The notes beneath the pieces were generated by a model. It was not told where the DNA came from and made no database searches. It worked only from the letters and a program-made list of their open reading frames with translations. Below are positions 7,153 to 14,242 of a stretch of 33,960 nt of DNA, piece after piece; position 1 is the first letter of the stretch, and the number at the start of each line of letters is the position of its first letter. Position numbers and translations under genes: made by a program. The DNA comes from a virus, in IMG/VR virus record IMGVR_UViG_3300036800_000076, positions 1 through 33,960 of that record. One strand, written 5' to 3'.

Positions 7153-7425
7153 CTAGGTGTCGGCCGGGTACTCGGCGGGATTGGCTGCCCGGTCCGCACG
7201 GACCAGCTTGGCCGTGAAGTCGTAGGTGTAGGCGTAGCCGATTGCCCGCGCGATATCCGCAGGCTTGTTGCCCTTCCGGGCCGCCCGGACCATGGCGGCC
7301 TTCAGCCGGTCGGGGCCGTTCATGTAGTTGTCGGCGGCCTGCTCAAGCTCGGCGCGAGTGTCTGGATCCACGTCGGCCAGTGTCGCACGGTCAGTGTCTG
7401 CGGTCACTGTTCCACTGTACGACAT
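7153..7425 (-). CDS. small leftward HTH-like protein, possible repressor
   Basis: 90 residues on the minus strand, ATG 7425-7423 to TAG 7155-7153. The central segment LKAAMVRAARKGNKPADIAR followed by AIGYAYTYDFTAKLVR has the spacing of a helix-turn-helix (helix, Gly turn, PADIARAIG recognition part). The N-terminal third is acidic. It is the only leftward gene in the early half, is divergent from the replication operon, and shares repeats in its promoter, all of which fit a regulator. No ribosome-binding site is seen and the predicted -10 lies only 11 bases from the ATG, so the mRNA may be nearly leaderless. A regulatory role is inference. Confidence 0.65.
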   Translation of the reverse strand: MSYSGTVTADTDRATLADVDPDTRAELEQAADNYMNGPDRLKAAMVRAARKGNKPADIARAIGYAYTYDFTAKLVRADRAANPAEYPADT

Positions 7426-7472
7426 AGGACCCGGATCTGATAACTTGATCTGAGACAGTGTTTAATGATAGT
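7405..7472. promoter_or_regulatory. divergent operator/promoter region with short repeats
   Basis: Two direct copies of GATCTGA (7434-7440 and 7447-7453) are 13 bases apart. CACTGT occurs at 7405-7410 and 7413-7418 and in inverted form (ACAGTG) at 7455-7460. A weak rightward promoter candidate is TTGATC at 7445-7450 and GATAGT at 7467-7472 (16-base spacer). The segment is clearly richer in A and T than its surroundings and separates the leftward HTH-like gene from the rightward replication genes. Confidence 0.5.
7437..7465 (-). promoter_or_regulatory. candidate sigma70-type promoter for the leftward gene
   Basis: Read on the minus strand: -35 TTAAAC (7465-7460), 17-base spacer, -10 TATCAG (7442-7437). 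The -10 ends 11 bases before the ATG at 7425. The spacing is ideal and the match to TTGACA/TATAAT is moderate. Confidence 0.45.
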
Positions 7473-7532
7473 GATTGCCCATCCAGAGATTGGTCTCTGG
7501 GGACGATGTGACGTCTTGAGAGGCAGGCCGCA

Positions 7533-8102
7533 TTGGCTCGCAACGGGCTCCCCGGCAGTTACGGGGGCACGCGTTTCCGGTCCCACCTCGAGGCGAGATG
7601 GGCGATCTTCTTTGATCACCTCGACCTCAAGTGGGAGTACGAGCCTCAGGGATTCGACCTGGGCGACGGCATCGCCTACCTGCCTGACTTCGCGGTCTAC
7701 GCCGCGCTCGGCACCGTCTGGGCTGAGGTAAAGCCGGCATGGGACGCCGACCCGGAGGGCGTCGAGAAGTGGCGCAGGTTCGCCGCACAGCGCCCGCAGC
7801 CGTCGCGTGCCGCGCTGCTGGCCGGCAAGCCGTCCGCGGACGGCGAGCACGTCGTCATCGGCGGCGACGACACCGCGGACGATCCCCTGAAGGGGCCATG
7901 GGAGGACAACGGCCAGATGTGGCGACCGTGCCCGGCCGGCTACCACTTCGACCTCGCCTACCGCGGCCAGTACCGGACGAAGTTCCCCGCGGACGGCTGC
8001 CCGGATCACTTCGGCGCGGACGGCGCTGAGCGCATCGAGGCCGCGGTACAGGCGGCACTGTCCTACAGGTTCGGCAAGTTCGGCCCTGGCAGGGCCGCAT
8101 AG
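7533..8102 (+). CDS. PD-(D/E)XK-like phage nuclease
   Basis: 189 residues. The start is TTG 7533, the only one with a plausible site (GAGAGG at 7518-7523) near the beginning of the conserved part. The first 70 residues show a restriction-endonuclease-like core: a helix with Glu20 (RFRSHLEARWAIFFDHLDL), YLPDF with Asp52, and AEVK with Glu65-x-Lys67. This matches a common phage family with the signature G-T-x-F-R-S-x-x-E-A-R-W. Residues 70-189 are a variable extension. It opens the replication operon, so a role in replication, recombination or host DNA breakdown is possible; which one is unknown. Confidence 0.62.
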   Translation: MARNGLPGSYGGTRFRSHLEARWAIFFDHLDLKWEYEPQGFDLGDGIAYLPDFAVYAALGTVWAEVKPAWDADPEGVEKWRRFAAQRPQPSRAALLAGKPSADGEHVVIGGDDTADDPLKGPWEDNGQMWRPCPAGYHFDLAYRGQYRTKFPADGCPDHFGADGAERIEAAVQAALSYRFGKFGPGRAA

Positions 8103-8984
8103 ATGCGCCGCAGCGAGATCTTCGTCCCGCTGTCGACCGACTTCCCCGACAACCGGAAGGTTCGCGCGCTCAGCCGGTACGGCCGCGACGCCCGCGCGGC
8201 ACGCGACCTGTACGTGCAGATGCTGCTGTACTGCAAGCGCACCAAGTCTGACGGCTTCGTGCCCGACGAGCAGCTCGGCCTGCTGGCCTACCCTGACCCC
8301 GTTAAGTTCGCCCGCCGTGACGCCGAGCACCTGGTTGAGGTCGGCCTCATTGAGCTCGGCACCGGGGGATGGGCGCTGCCTGGCTGGCTCGAGCGCAATC
8401 CCTCGCGGGCGTCGATCGACGCCAAGTCCGAGGCGAAGTCACGCGGCGCGCGTCATGCCAACCACAAGCGGTGGCACCAGGACACCCGCGACCCGGACTG
8501 CGAGTGGTGTCGGATATCTGATCAGAGTAGTGATCAGACGTCTGATCAGACCACTGACAATAAGCCGGTCGGCAACCGACAACGGTCCGAATCCACAGAG
8601 ACAGAGACAGAGACAGAGACAGAGACAGAGACAGAGACAGAGACAGAGACAGAGACAGAGACAGAAGAAAAGACACTTGGCCGGCAAGCCGGCCGATCGC
8701 CCCAACCCGGATCGGACGCCGACCCTGACTTCGCCGCGTTCTGGGATGCCTACCCGCGCAAGGTCGCCAAGGGCACCGCCCGCAGGGCGTGGCGCGCAGC
8801 CACCCGCAAGGCCGAACCGAAGGACGTCATCCAGGCCGCGGAACGTTACCGCGACGACCCCGTGCGCAAGGCCGGCACCGCCGAGTTCACCGCCCACCCG
8901 GCCACCTGGCTCAACGGCGAGCGCTGGCTCGACTACGCACCCCGCCCCGCGGGGCAGTCCGCCAGCCCGGCCTGGTGGGAGTGA
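8103..8984 (+). CDS. replication initiator / replisome organiser protein
   Basis: 293 residues, starting ATG 8103 directly after the previous stop. The N-terminal 110 residues resemble the winged-helix DNA-binding part of phage replication proteins (KVRALSRYGRDARAARDLYV and a KSDGFVP turn). Residues 139-150 are an SDQ-x repeat encoded by 12-bp iterons, and residues 165-188 are twelve Thr-Glu pairs. The C-terminal part, with FWDAYPRKVAKGTARRAW and HPATWLNGERW, is a motif found at the end of many phage helicase-loader/replisome-organiser proteins. The gene therefore looks like DNA-binding domain, acidic linker and loader domain. It is followed with GTGA overlap by the primase-helicase. Confidence 0.72.
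   Translation: MRRSEIFVPLSTDFPDNRKVRALSRYGRDARAARDLYVQMLLYCKRTKSDGFVPDEQLGLLAYPDPVKFARRDAEHLVEVGLIELGTGGWALPGWLERNPSRASIDAKSEAKSRGARHANHKRWHQDTRDPDCEWCRISDQSSDQTSDQTTDNKPVGNRQRSESTETETETETETETETETETETETEEKTLGRQAGRSPQPGSDADPDFAAFWDAYPRKVAKGTARRAWRAATRKAEPKDVIQAAERYRDDPVRKAGTAEFTAHPATWLNGERWLDYAPRPAGQSASPAWWE
8517..8580. other. candidate replication origin (iterons) inside the initiator gene
   Basis: Three tandem 12-bp units carry TGATCAGA at 8519-8526, 8531-8538 and 8543-8550; the first and third are within the palindrome TCTGATCAGA. They are followed by a less GC-rich stretch (8551-8564) and a small inverted repeat GTCGG/CCGAC (8568-8580). Phage lambda and relatives also place iterons inside the initiator gene. 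Function here is inference. Confidence 0.5.
8595..8665 (+). repeat. hexanucleotide tandem repeat (ACAGAG), 11.8 copies
   Basis: Eleven perfect copies of ACAGAG from 8595 to 8660 plus a partial copy to 8665, in frame within the initiator gene and coding for alternating Thr and Glu. Because the unit is 6 bases, copy-number changes would lengthen or shorten the linker without shifting frame. Confidence 0.95.
8679..8694. repeat. perfect inverted repeat in initiator gene
   Basis: GGCCGGC (8679-8685) and GCCGGCC (8688-8694) separated by AA, just after the hexanucleotide repeat. It may add to origin structure or be a by-product of GC-rich codons (Gly-Arg-Gln-Ala-Gly-Arg). Confidence 0.5.
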
Positions 8985-10579
8985 CCGTGGACGCACTCCG
9001 CGAGATCCTGCTGCCACGCCTCGAGGGCATCCGCATGTCCGGCGGCTCGTACATGGCGCGCTGCCCCGCCCATGACGACGGCAAGGCCAGCCTGTCCGTA
9101 GCCGAGGGCAAGGAACAGCCCGTCGTGCTCAACTGCCACGCCGGCTGTGACCCGGTAGACATCCTCGCCAAGCTCGGGCTCACCTGGGAAACCCTCTGCA
9201 ACCCCCGTGAGCAGGACCGCCCCGGCCGCGGCGAGTGGACACCCCACGGCGAGGCCGTCGCCGTCTACGACTACACCGACGAGGCCGGCGGCCTGCTGTT
9301 CCAGGTCTGCCGCACCGCCGACAAGCAGTTCCCGCAGCGCGTCCCCGACCGCACCCGCAAGAGCGGCTACAGGTGGAGCACCGCCGATGTCCGCCGGGTC
9401 CTCTACCGGCTCCCGAAGATCATCGAGGCCGTCAAGGACGGCGAGCACATCTGGGTAGCCGAGGGCGAGAAGGACGTGCACGCGCTCGAGCTGGCCGGCG
9501 TCACCGCCACGTGCAACCCCGGCGGCGCCGGCAAGTGGCGCCCCGAGTACGCCGAGTTCCTCCGCGACGTCATCGTGCACGTCGTCGCCGACAAGGACAA
9601 GCCCGGCCAGGCGCACGCCCGCCAGGTCGCCGCCAGCCTCGAGGGCATCGCCCTGGCCGTCCAGGTCGTCGAGGCCGCGGGCAGCCACAAGGACGCCGCG
9701 GCGCACCTTGGCGCGCGGCTCAGCGTCAGCGACTTTGAGGTCACCTGGGAGCAGGGCGATCCCGCCCCCGACCTCGCCCCGGACCTGTACGAGTTCCTCG
9801 CCGCCGTCGACCCTGACAACGACTGGATCATCCCCGGACTGCTCGAGCGCGGCGACCGGCTCATCTGGACCGGCTTCGAGGGACTCGGCAAGTCCGTCAT
9901 CATGCGGCAGCTCGCCATCTGTGCCGCGGCGGGCGTCCACCCGTTCGCTAACGGCCCGTTCGAGAAGCGGCGCGTGCTGTTCATCGACTGCGAGAACCCC
10001 GACCGGAAGTCCCGCCGCCAATTCGCCAAGCTTGAGCGCATCGCCCGCCTCAACGGCTACCCGGTGCCAGAGGGCGCGTTCCGCATCATCCAGCGGCCCG
10101 CGGGCATCGACCTGACCACCGCGGAAGACCGGGCGTGGCTGCTCGAGCGCGTCACCGCCCACAAGCCCGACTTGCTCGTGGTCGGCCCGTTCTACCGGCT
10201 GCACATGGCCGACGCGAACGAGGAAAAAGCCGCCCGGACCGTTGTCGCCGCACTAGACGACGCCCGCGTCAAGGCCGACTGCGCGCTGATCACCGAAGCC
10301 CACGCGGGGCACGCGCCAAGCGGCGGCTTCACCCGGAACCTGCGGCCGATCGGCTCCAGCCTGCTAATGCGCTGGCCGGAATTCGGCTACGGCATCTCGC
10401 CCCACCCTGACGTGGAGCGCGACGACAGCGGCCAGTGCCGCTGGGTGGAGGTACGCCCCTGGCGCGGCCCGCGCGAGGAACGCGAGTGGCCCCGGGAGCT
10501 GGTCTGGGGCACTCACGAAAATGACTGGCCGTGGATACCTGCCACGCCATTCAACAAGCCCGCCAGGAGGTCCGCGTGA
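8981..10579 (+). CDS. bifunctional primase-helicase (zinc finger, Toprim, RepA-like ATPase)
   Basis: 532 residues from GTG 8981 (GTGA overlap; a second GTG two codons later is possible). Three parts are visible. A zinc-binding primase finger has Cys28, His31, Cys52 and Cys56 (CPAH and CHAGC). A Toprim domain has VAEGEKD with Glu161 and VADKDK with Asp204-x-Asp206. An AAA/RecA-type ATPase has Walker A GFEGLGKS with Lys304 and a Walker B-like DLLVVGP near residue 407, followed by EAHAGHA. This is the architecture of phage and plasmid primase/RepA-like helicase fusions, which prime and unwind DNA at the fork. It follows the initiator gene, completing a compact replication module. A separate DNA polymerase is not in the window. 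Confidence 0.85.
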   Translation: MTVDALREILLPRLEGIRMSGGSYMARCPAHDDGKASLSVAEGKEQPVVLNCHAGCDPVDILAKLGLTWETLCNPREQDRPGRGEWTPHGEAVAVYDYTDEAGGLLFQVCRTADKQFPQRVPDRTRKSGYRWSTADVRRVLYRLPKIIEAVKDGEHIWVAEGEKDVHALELAGVTATCNPGGAGKWRPEYAEFLRDVIVHVVADKDKPGQAHARQVAASLEGIALAVQVVEAAGSHKDAAAHLGARLSVSDFEVTWEQGDPAPDLAPDLYEFLAAVDPDNDWIIPGLLERGDRLIWTGFEGLGKSVIMRQLAICAAAGVHPFANGPFEKRRVLFIDCENPDRKSRRQFAKLERIARLNGYPVPEGAFRIIQRPAGIDLTTAEDRAWLLERVTAHKPDLLVVGPFYRLHMADANEEKAARTVVAALDDARVKADCALITEAHAGHAPSGGFTRNLRPIGSSLLMRWPEFGYGISPHPDVERDDSGQCRWVEVRPWRGPREEREWPRELVWGTHENDWPWIPATPFNKPARRSA

Positions 10580-10839
10580 ATGCATTCGCCGACGCCTGCA
10601 TGACCTGCTTCCCCGGAGATGCCGGCGCCGCCATTCCGTCAGAAGTGCAGGCGGGCGCGGACGGCACGATCACCGCGGACTACTCGTGCCCGCTGTGCGG
10701 CCTGGCGTGGCGGACAACGTGGGCCGTCAAGGCCGCGTGGCCGTCAGTCCGCATTTACAGGTCGCCAATTCCGCTTATGGACGAGGTGATCCGCCTCCTG
10801 GCCGACCTGCTTGAGGGCGAAGAACTGGAGGCCGCGTGA
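10576..10839 (+). CDS. small zinc-ribbon hypothetical protein
   Basis: 87 residues from GTG 10576, preceded by AGGAGG about 7 bases upstream, which decides this start over longer in-frame ones. C-MTC at the N-terminus and SCPLCGLAW in the middle form a C-x2-C ... C-x2-C zinc ribbon. The C-terminal helix is acidic. It is coupled to the primase-helicase gene, but no function is known. Confidence 0.7.
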   Translation: MNAFADACMTCFPGDAGAAIPSEVQAGADGTITADYSCPLCGLAWRTTWAVKAAWPSVRIYRSPIPLMDEVIRLLADLLEGEELEAA

Positions 10840-10934
10840 AACCGCCCGCCATATGCCGTGTCCCCGGTTGCGGCAAGCCCGCACTGCTCTACCCTGCGGG
10901 ATTTCTCTGTGACGACCACAAGCCGGGACGGTAA
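10836..10934 (+). CDS. single-zinc-knuckle mini-protein
   Basis: 32 residues from GTG 10836 to TAA 10932-10934. The Cys7-x4-Cys12-x12-Cys25-x2-His28 pattern (CRVPGC, then CDDH) is nearly one unit of the C-x4-C-x9-C-x2-H repeat found three times in the HNH protein at 26606-27229. The whole protein is little more than this zinc module. It is last in its overlapping run; a 64-base gap follows. Confidence 0.65.
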   Translation: MKPPAICRVPGCGKPALLYPAGFLCDDHKPGR

Positions 10935-10998
10935 GCACCACGCAGAAACAGAAATACATATCCATGGAAATCAAGGCGTTCGAGAAAGGGAGAGCGAA

Positions 10999-11397
10999 AT
11001 GAGCGCGACCATGACCTACGGCGGCGTCCTCGTTATCGAGGAGTGCTGCAACTGCCACATCACCTTCGCGATGCCGGCCGACTTCCAGCGGCGGTGCAGG
11101 GACGCCGGACCCGCCATGGCGTTCTACTGCCCGGCCGGCCACGGGCAGCACTACACCGTCAGCGAGGTCAGGCAGCTGAAAGACCGGCTTGACCGCGCTG
11201 AGGCGCGAGCGCGCGCCGCCCGTGACCAGGCCGACGCCGCCGAGCGCTCCAAGCGCGCCTACAAGGGCCAGCTGACGAGGGCCCGCAAGCGGATAGGCAA
11301 CGGCACCTGCCCGTGCTGCAGCCGTCACTTCACGGACGTCGAGCGGCACATGCGCGGCCAGCACCCGAGCTACGCCGACACCCAGGACGACCAGTGA
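10999..11397 (+). CDS. coiled-coil protein with N-terminal zinc ribbon and C-terminal C2H2 finger
   Basis: 132 residues from ATG 10999 with GGGAG at 10988-10992; the 64-base upstream gap (10935-10998) is relatively AT-rich and might hold a promoter, but no clear boxes are seen. Residues 16-55 have CCNC and YCPAGH, a zinc site. Residues about 58-95 are a long charged coiled coil (RLDRAEARARAARDQADAAE). The C-terminus has CPCCSRHFTDVERHMRGQHP, a C2H2-like finger. This architecture is widespread in actinophages and prophages. DNA or RNA binding is likely but its role is not known. Confidence 0.8.
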   Translation: MSATMTYGGVLVIEECCNCHITFAMPADFQRRCRDAGPAMAFYCPAGHGQHYTVSEVRQLKDRLDRAEARARAARDQADAAERSKRAYKGQLTRARKRIGNGTCPCCSRHFTDVERHMRGQHPSYADTQDDQ

Positions 11398-11411
11398 GGA
11401 GCGAAAGCGAA

Positions 11412-11786
11412 ATGAGCGACCTGGAATGCACGCAATGCGGCACGGGCACCGCTGAGCCGGAGGCGGCGAAGGTCATCGTCGTCCGCGACGCCCTCGGCCG
11501 CGACCAGCAGTTCGCCGGCGACGGCTGGGACGCCGAGGAAGCGATCGACATCACCCGCAACGGCGAGGTCATCGCGACCTACCCGCCCGGCCACTGGCAG
11601 CGCGTCCACAAGGACGGCGTGCTCGTGCCCGTCGACCTCAGCACGGAGCGGGCGCTCGGCATCGCGAAGCTGGCGCTTGAGGCCGTTGTCGCGGTCGCCA
11701 AGGGCGGCACGGGCGACATCATGGTCACCCCCGAGCAGATCGCCGCCGACGCGCTCGACGAGATCTACGCGGAGCTGGACCTGTGA
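11412..11786 (+). CDS. hypothetical phage protein with N-terminal CxxC
   Basis: 124 residues from ATG 11412 with GAGGAGCG upstream. It opens with CTQC, continues with a beta-rich segment (AKVIVVRDALGRDQQF, then ITRNGEVIATYPPGHW) and ends in a helical half with MVTPEQIAADALDEIYAEL. No family is recognised. Its leader (GCGAAATGAGCG around the start) closely resembles that of the gene at 10999. Confidence 0.68.
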   Translation: MSDLECTQCGTGTAEPEAAKVIVVRDALGRDQQFAGDGWDAEEAIDITRNGEVIATYPPGHWQRVHKDGVLVPVDLSTERALGIAKLALEAVVAVAKGGTGDIMVTPEQIAADALDEIYAELDL

Positions 11787-12358
11787 CCGCGACGCCAGGG
11801 CAGGCGGACGACCGCGTGCCGTTCCACTGGCAGGGGACCTGGGAGGAGTTCGACGCCGAGGTCCGCCGCAGGTGGATCGACAGCAGCGAGCGGCTCGGCC
11901 TTGACCACGGGATGCCGAACGCCGCCGCCGCCATCGCCGCGCAGGAGCCGCACGCGGCGCCCTTGTGGCCGGACGGCACTCCCGTCCGCGACGCCGACGG
12001 CGAGCCGCAGCCCGCGCCCGGGCTGGCCGTGGTTCAGGAAGCGCTCGCCGTCGCCTTCGGGATGCTCCAGATGGTCACGCTTGGCAACGACGACGTCATG
12101 GTTGCGCAGGCCCGCAAGGCGGTCGCCCTGGTCAAGGACATCCTCAATGGCGACGTGGCCGTACCGGAGCCGCAGCCCGCGCCCGAGCTGGCCGCCTCGA
12201 TGCGCGAGACGAAGGCGGTCCTCGGCCTGCTTGACGACTTCACGCACGCGGTGATCGACCTCGACGACGGCGCCAGGCTGGTCGGTATCAGCAGGCTCGC
12301 CGCAGCCGCCAGGGGCACCCGCAAGAAGGCCGGGCTGCCGCCCGTGGAGGGCAAGTGA
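11783..12358 (+). CDS. hypothetical phage protein
   Basis: 191 residues from GTG 11783 (GTGA overlap). Residues 1-50 include the aromatic VPFHWQGTWEEFDAEVRRRW. The middle and end are alanine-rich helices, with a repeated PEPQPAPELAA-like linker. The paired helices around AFGMLQMVTLGNDDVMVAQA suggest a helical bundle. No motif indicates a function. Confidence 0.65.
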   Translation: MTATPGQADDRVPFHWQGTWEEFDAEVRRRWIDSSERLGLDHGMPNAAAAIAAQEPHAAPLWPDGTPVRDADGEPQPAPGLAVVQEALAVAFGMLQMVTLGNDDVMVAQARKAVALVKDILNGDVAVPEPQPAPELAASMRETKAVLGLLDDFTHAVIDLDDGARLVGISRLAAAARGTRKKAGLPPVEGK

Positions 12359-12720
12359 ACGAGGACCAGATGAGCGGCAAGACAGCCGGACAGGTCGCCT
12401 ACGAGACGCGGCAGGCCGCCAAGGCCCGGCGCATGGGCGCGCCCGACAGCGAGCCGGACAGCACTCTTGTCGCCATCATCGGGCTTCGCTGGGAAGAACT
12501 CCCGGCCGGCATGCAGGCCGACGAGGAAGCCGCCGCAACCGCCGTCGAGACCGATCAGGTCCGCCTCGCCCGCGAGGACCGCGACCAGCTCCGCAAGCAG
12601 GTGCTCGGCCTCGCCGCCGACCTCGACATCAGCGCCATGGCCACCCGCCCGTCCCGCAAGAGCGACATCGAGAGCGAGATCGCGATCGCGCTCCGCAAGA
12701 TCGCCGGGCCGCCGTCATGA
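12355..12720 (+). CDS. hypothetical phage protein, helical
   Basis: 121 residues from GTG 12355 (GTGA overlap). The start (KTAGQVAYETRQAAKARRMG) resembles the N-terminus of several actinophage hypothetical proteins with G-x-x-A-Y-E-A. A long helix includes ARREDRDQL-like charge patterning. Function unknown. Confidence 0.65.
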   Translation: MNEDQMSGKTAGQVAYETRQAAKARRMGAPDSEPDSTLVAIIGLRWEELPAGMQADEEAAATAVETDQVRLAREDRDQLRKQVLGLAADLDISAMATRPSRKSDIESEIAIALRKIAGPPS

Positions 12721-12818
12721 CCCGCCGCGTCCTGCGCGCCGCAGGCATCGCCGTCATCGTCATCACCGGCATCGCCCTGATCTGCGCCGCCGCCTACATG
12801 ACGGGAGTGCCAGCGTGA
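12717..12818 (+). CDS. single-pass membrane mini-protein
   Basis: 33 residues from ATG 12717 (ATGA overlap) to TGA 12816-12818. A basic start (MTRRVLR) precedes about 20 hydrophobic residues (AGIAVIVITGIALICAAAY). It looks like a small membrane-anchored peptide with a cytoplasmic basic end. Function unknown. Confidence 0.6.
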   Translation: MTRRVLRAAGIAVIVITGIALICAAAYMTGVPA

Positions 12819-12901
12819 CCTGCTCAAAGTGCGGCATCGCGTCCGACTCCGACCCGTGCCCGGAGTGCAAGCAGCTGCTGGCCGACCTCGAAGACAAGTG
12901 A
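12815..12901 (+). CDS. 28-residue double-CxxC zinc-ribbon peptide
   Basis: GTG 12815 overlaps the previous stop; stop TGA 12899-12901. The product contains TCSKCGI and PCPECKQ, two C-x2-C knuckles 11 residues apart, the minimum for one zinc ribbon, with an acidic helical tail. It is one of several tiny zinc proteins in this operon. Confidence 0.6.
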   Translation: MTCSKCGIASDSDPCPECKQLLADLEDK

Positions 12902-12946
12902 CCCCGTCCCGTCCGCCCCAGTCATCCCAACCGAAGGAGCACCGTC

Positions 12947-13306
12947 ATGACCGTGAACCGCACCGAGACCGCGCCCGCGACCCGCATCGAGGCCCAGGCC
13001 GAGGCCGCCGCCCGCGGCCGCAACGGCCACGGCCGCGAGCGCCGCCCCGCCGCCCGGTCCCGCATCGAGGCCGCCGCCGCCGCGAACGCCGCGGCCGCCG
13101 CAGCCGCGAGCGCCGCCGGGGAGGCGATGGGCGAGCTGTACGCCAACCGGCTCATCGCCGTCCTCGACGCGGAGGGCATCGGCGGCGACCTGTCCGACGC
13201 CGACCTCGACGCCGTCCTGTACATGGTGCGGCGGCTCGCGGCGCCCGGCCCGCTGCCGCAGCGCGACCCCGGGAGCACCGGCGCGCAGCCCGCCCAGAGG
13301 CTGTGA
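12947..13306 (+). CDS. alanine/arginine-rich hypothetical protein
   Basis: 119 residues, ATG 12947 with AAGGAG 8-13 bases upstream. The N-terminal 60 residues are low-complexity Ala and Arg (helical, basic); the C-terminal half includes LYANRLIAVLDAEGIGGDLS, a helix-turn-helix-shaped pair without clear homology. DNA binding through the basic part is possible but unproven. Confidence 0.6.
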   Translation: MTVNRTETAPATRIEAQAEAAARGRNGHGRERRPAARSRIEAAAAANAAAAAAASAAGEAMGELYANRLIAVLDAEGIGGDLSDADLDAVLYMVRRLAAPGPLPQRDPGSTGAQPAQRL

Positions 13307-13608
13307 TGACCCCGCAGACGCTGCCGCGCAACGCGACCCGCGTGACCTTGGAGCTGCCCGAGATCGACCACGCCGTTGTCCAGCGCGCCCTTGAGCGCGG
13401 CATCCGCCATGCAACGCGCGACCCTGCGGCGGTCGTTAGCTGGTATCCCGCCGACGACGGCGAGGACTTCGTCATCATCGTCAAGCAGGAGCACGCCACA
13501 TGGTGGACGATGATGCCGTCCGGGTTCGCCGAGATGATCGGCGGCTACCTCGGCACCAGCACCCTGCGCTGGCATGACAGCGAGCCGCCCAAGGCCGTCG
13601 ATGCCTAG
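13306..13608 (+). CDS. hypothetical phage protein
   Basis: 100 residues from ATG 13306 (TGATG junction with the previous stop). A beta strand (TRVTLELPEIDH) and helix are followed by DDGEDFVIIVKQEHATWWTM. The alternation suggests a compact alpha/beta domain. No family recognised. Confidence 0.65.
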   Translation: MTPQTLPRNATRVTLELPEIDHAVVQRALERGIRHATRDPAAVVSWYPADDGEDFVIIVKQEHATWWTMMPSGFAEMIGGYLGTSTLRWHDSEPPKAVDA

Positions 13609-14242
13609 CCCCGCCGGCTGCCTCGCGCCGCGCCACGACGAGCCGGAGCCGGCCGAGCCTGGCGCGCGCCTGTGCCGCCCCTGCCTGTCCGGCCTCACCC
13701 GGGACCTGCGCCGCCTCCCGGCCCTCTACGCGGGCCTCGCCGAGCTCCTCGACCCGCGCGTCACCGGCGACGGGGGCGGCGCGGGCGACGGGCTGCCGTT
13801 CAACGACTCGGCGTCGGAGTGCATGAGCCAGGTCCGCCACGACCTGCAGGTCTGGGCGCGCCGCGTCGTCACCGAGCGGCAGCCGGCGGCGTGGCCGGTG
13901 CTGTCGGTGCCCGCCATGTGCGGGTGGCTCGCCGGCTGGGTCGACTGGGCATCGAGGCGGCCCTGGGCGGGCGACATGGCCGGGGCCGTGGCCAGCGACC
14001 GGGGCCGCGCCGTCGCCCTGCTCGACCCGCGCCCCGCGGTCCGGATCACCGTCCCGGCGGCGCTGAACCGCTGCCCCAGGTGCGAGGTCGCCGGGGGCAT
14101 GGCCGCCGTCGTCTACACCGGCCCCGGCGACCCGCGCCCGTCGCTGGTGACCTGCGGCGGGTGCGGCCACGAGTGGGACGCGACGCAGTGGCTGAAACTC
14201 GGCCGCGACATCCTCCGCAACTCCGAAAGGACGGCAGCATGA
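13601..14242 (+). CDS. conserved actinobacterial/phage zinc-ribbon protein
   Basis: 213 residues from ATG 13601 (8-base overlap with the previous stop). The N-terminus has LCRPCLSGLTRDLRRLPALY, a C-x2-C followed by a helix, and the C-terminus has RCPRCE and TCGGCGHEWD, a four-cysteine zinc ribbon. The combination recurs in many actinobacterial prophages and phages as a protein of unknown role. The DNA-binding-like ribbon suggests a regulatory or nucleic-acid function. Confidence 0.75.
   Translation: MPSPAGCLAPRHDEPEPAEPGARLCRPCLSGLTRDLRRLPALYAGLAELLDPRVTGDGGGAGDGLPFNDSASECMSQVRHDLQVWARRVVTERQPAAWPVLSVPAMCGWLAGWVDWASRRPWAGDMAGAVASDRGRAVALLDPRPAVRITVPAALNRCPRCEVAGGMAAVVYTGPGDPRPSLVTCGGCGHEWDATQWLKLGRDILRNSERTAA

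Noticed and set aside
8595-8665. Possible CRISPR array
   Set aside because: The repeats are 6 bases, contiguous and without spacers; this is a simple tandem repeat in a coding frame.
8347-8676. Minus-strand frame beginning with alternating Leu and Ser
   Set aside because: It is the antisense reading of the ACAGAG repeat in the initiator gene.
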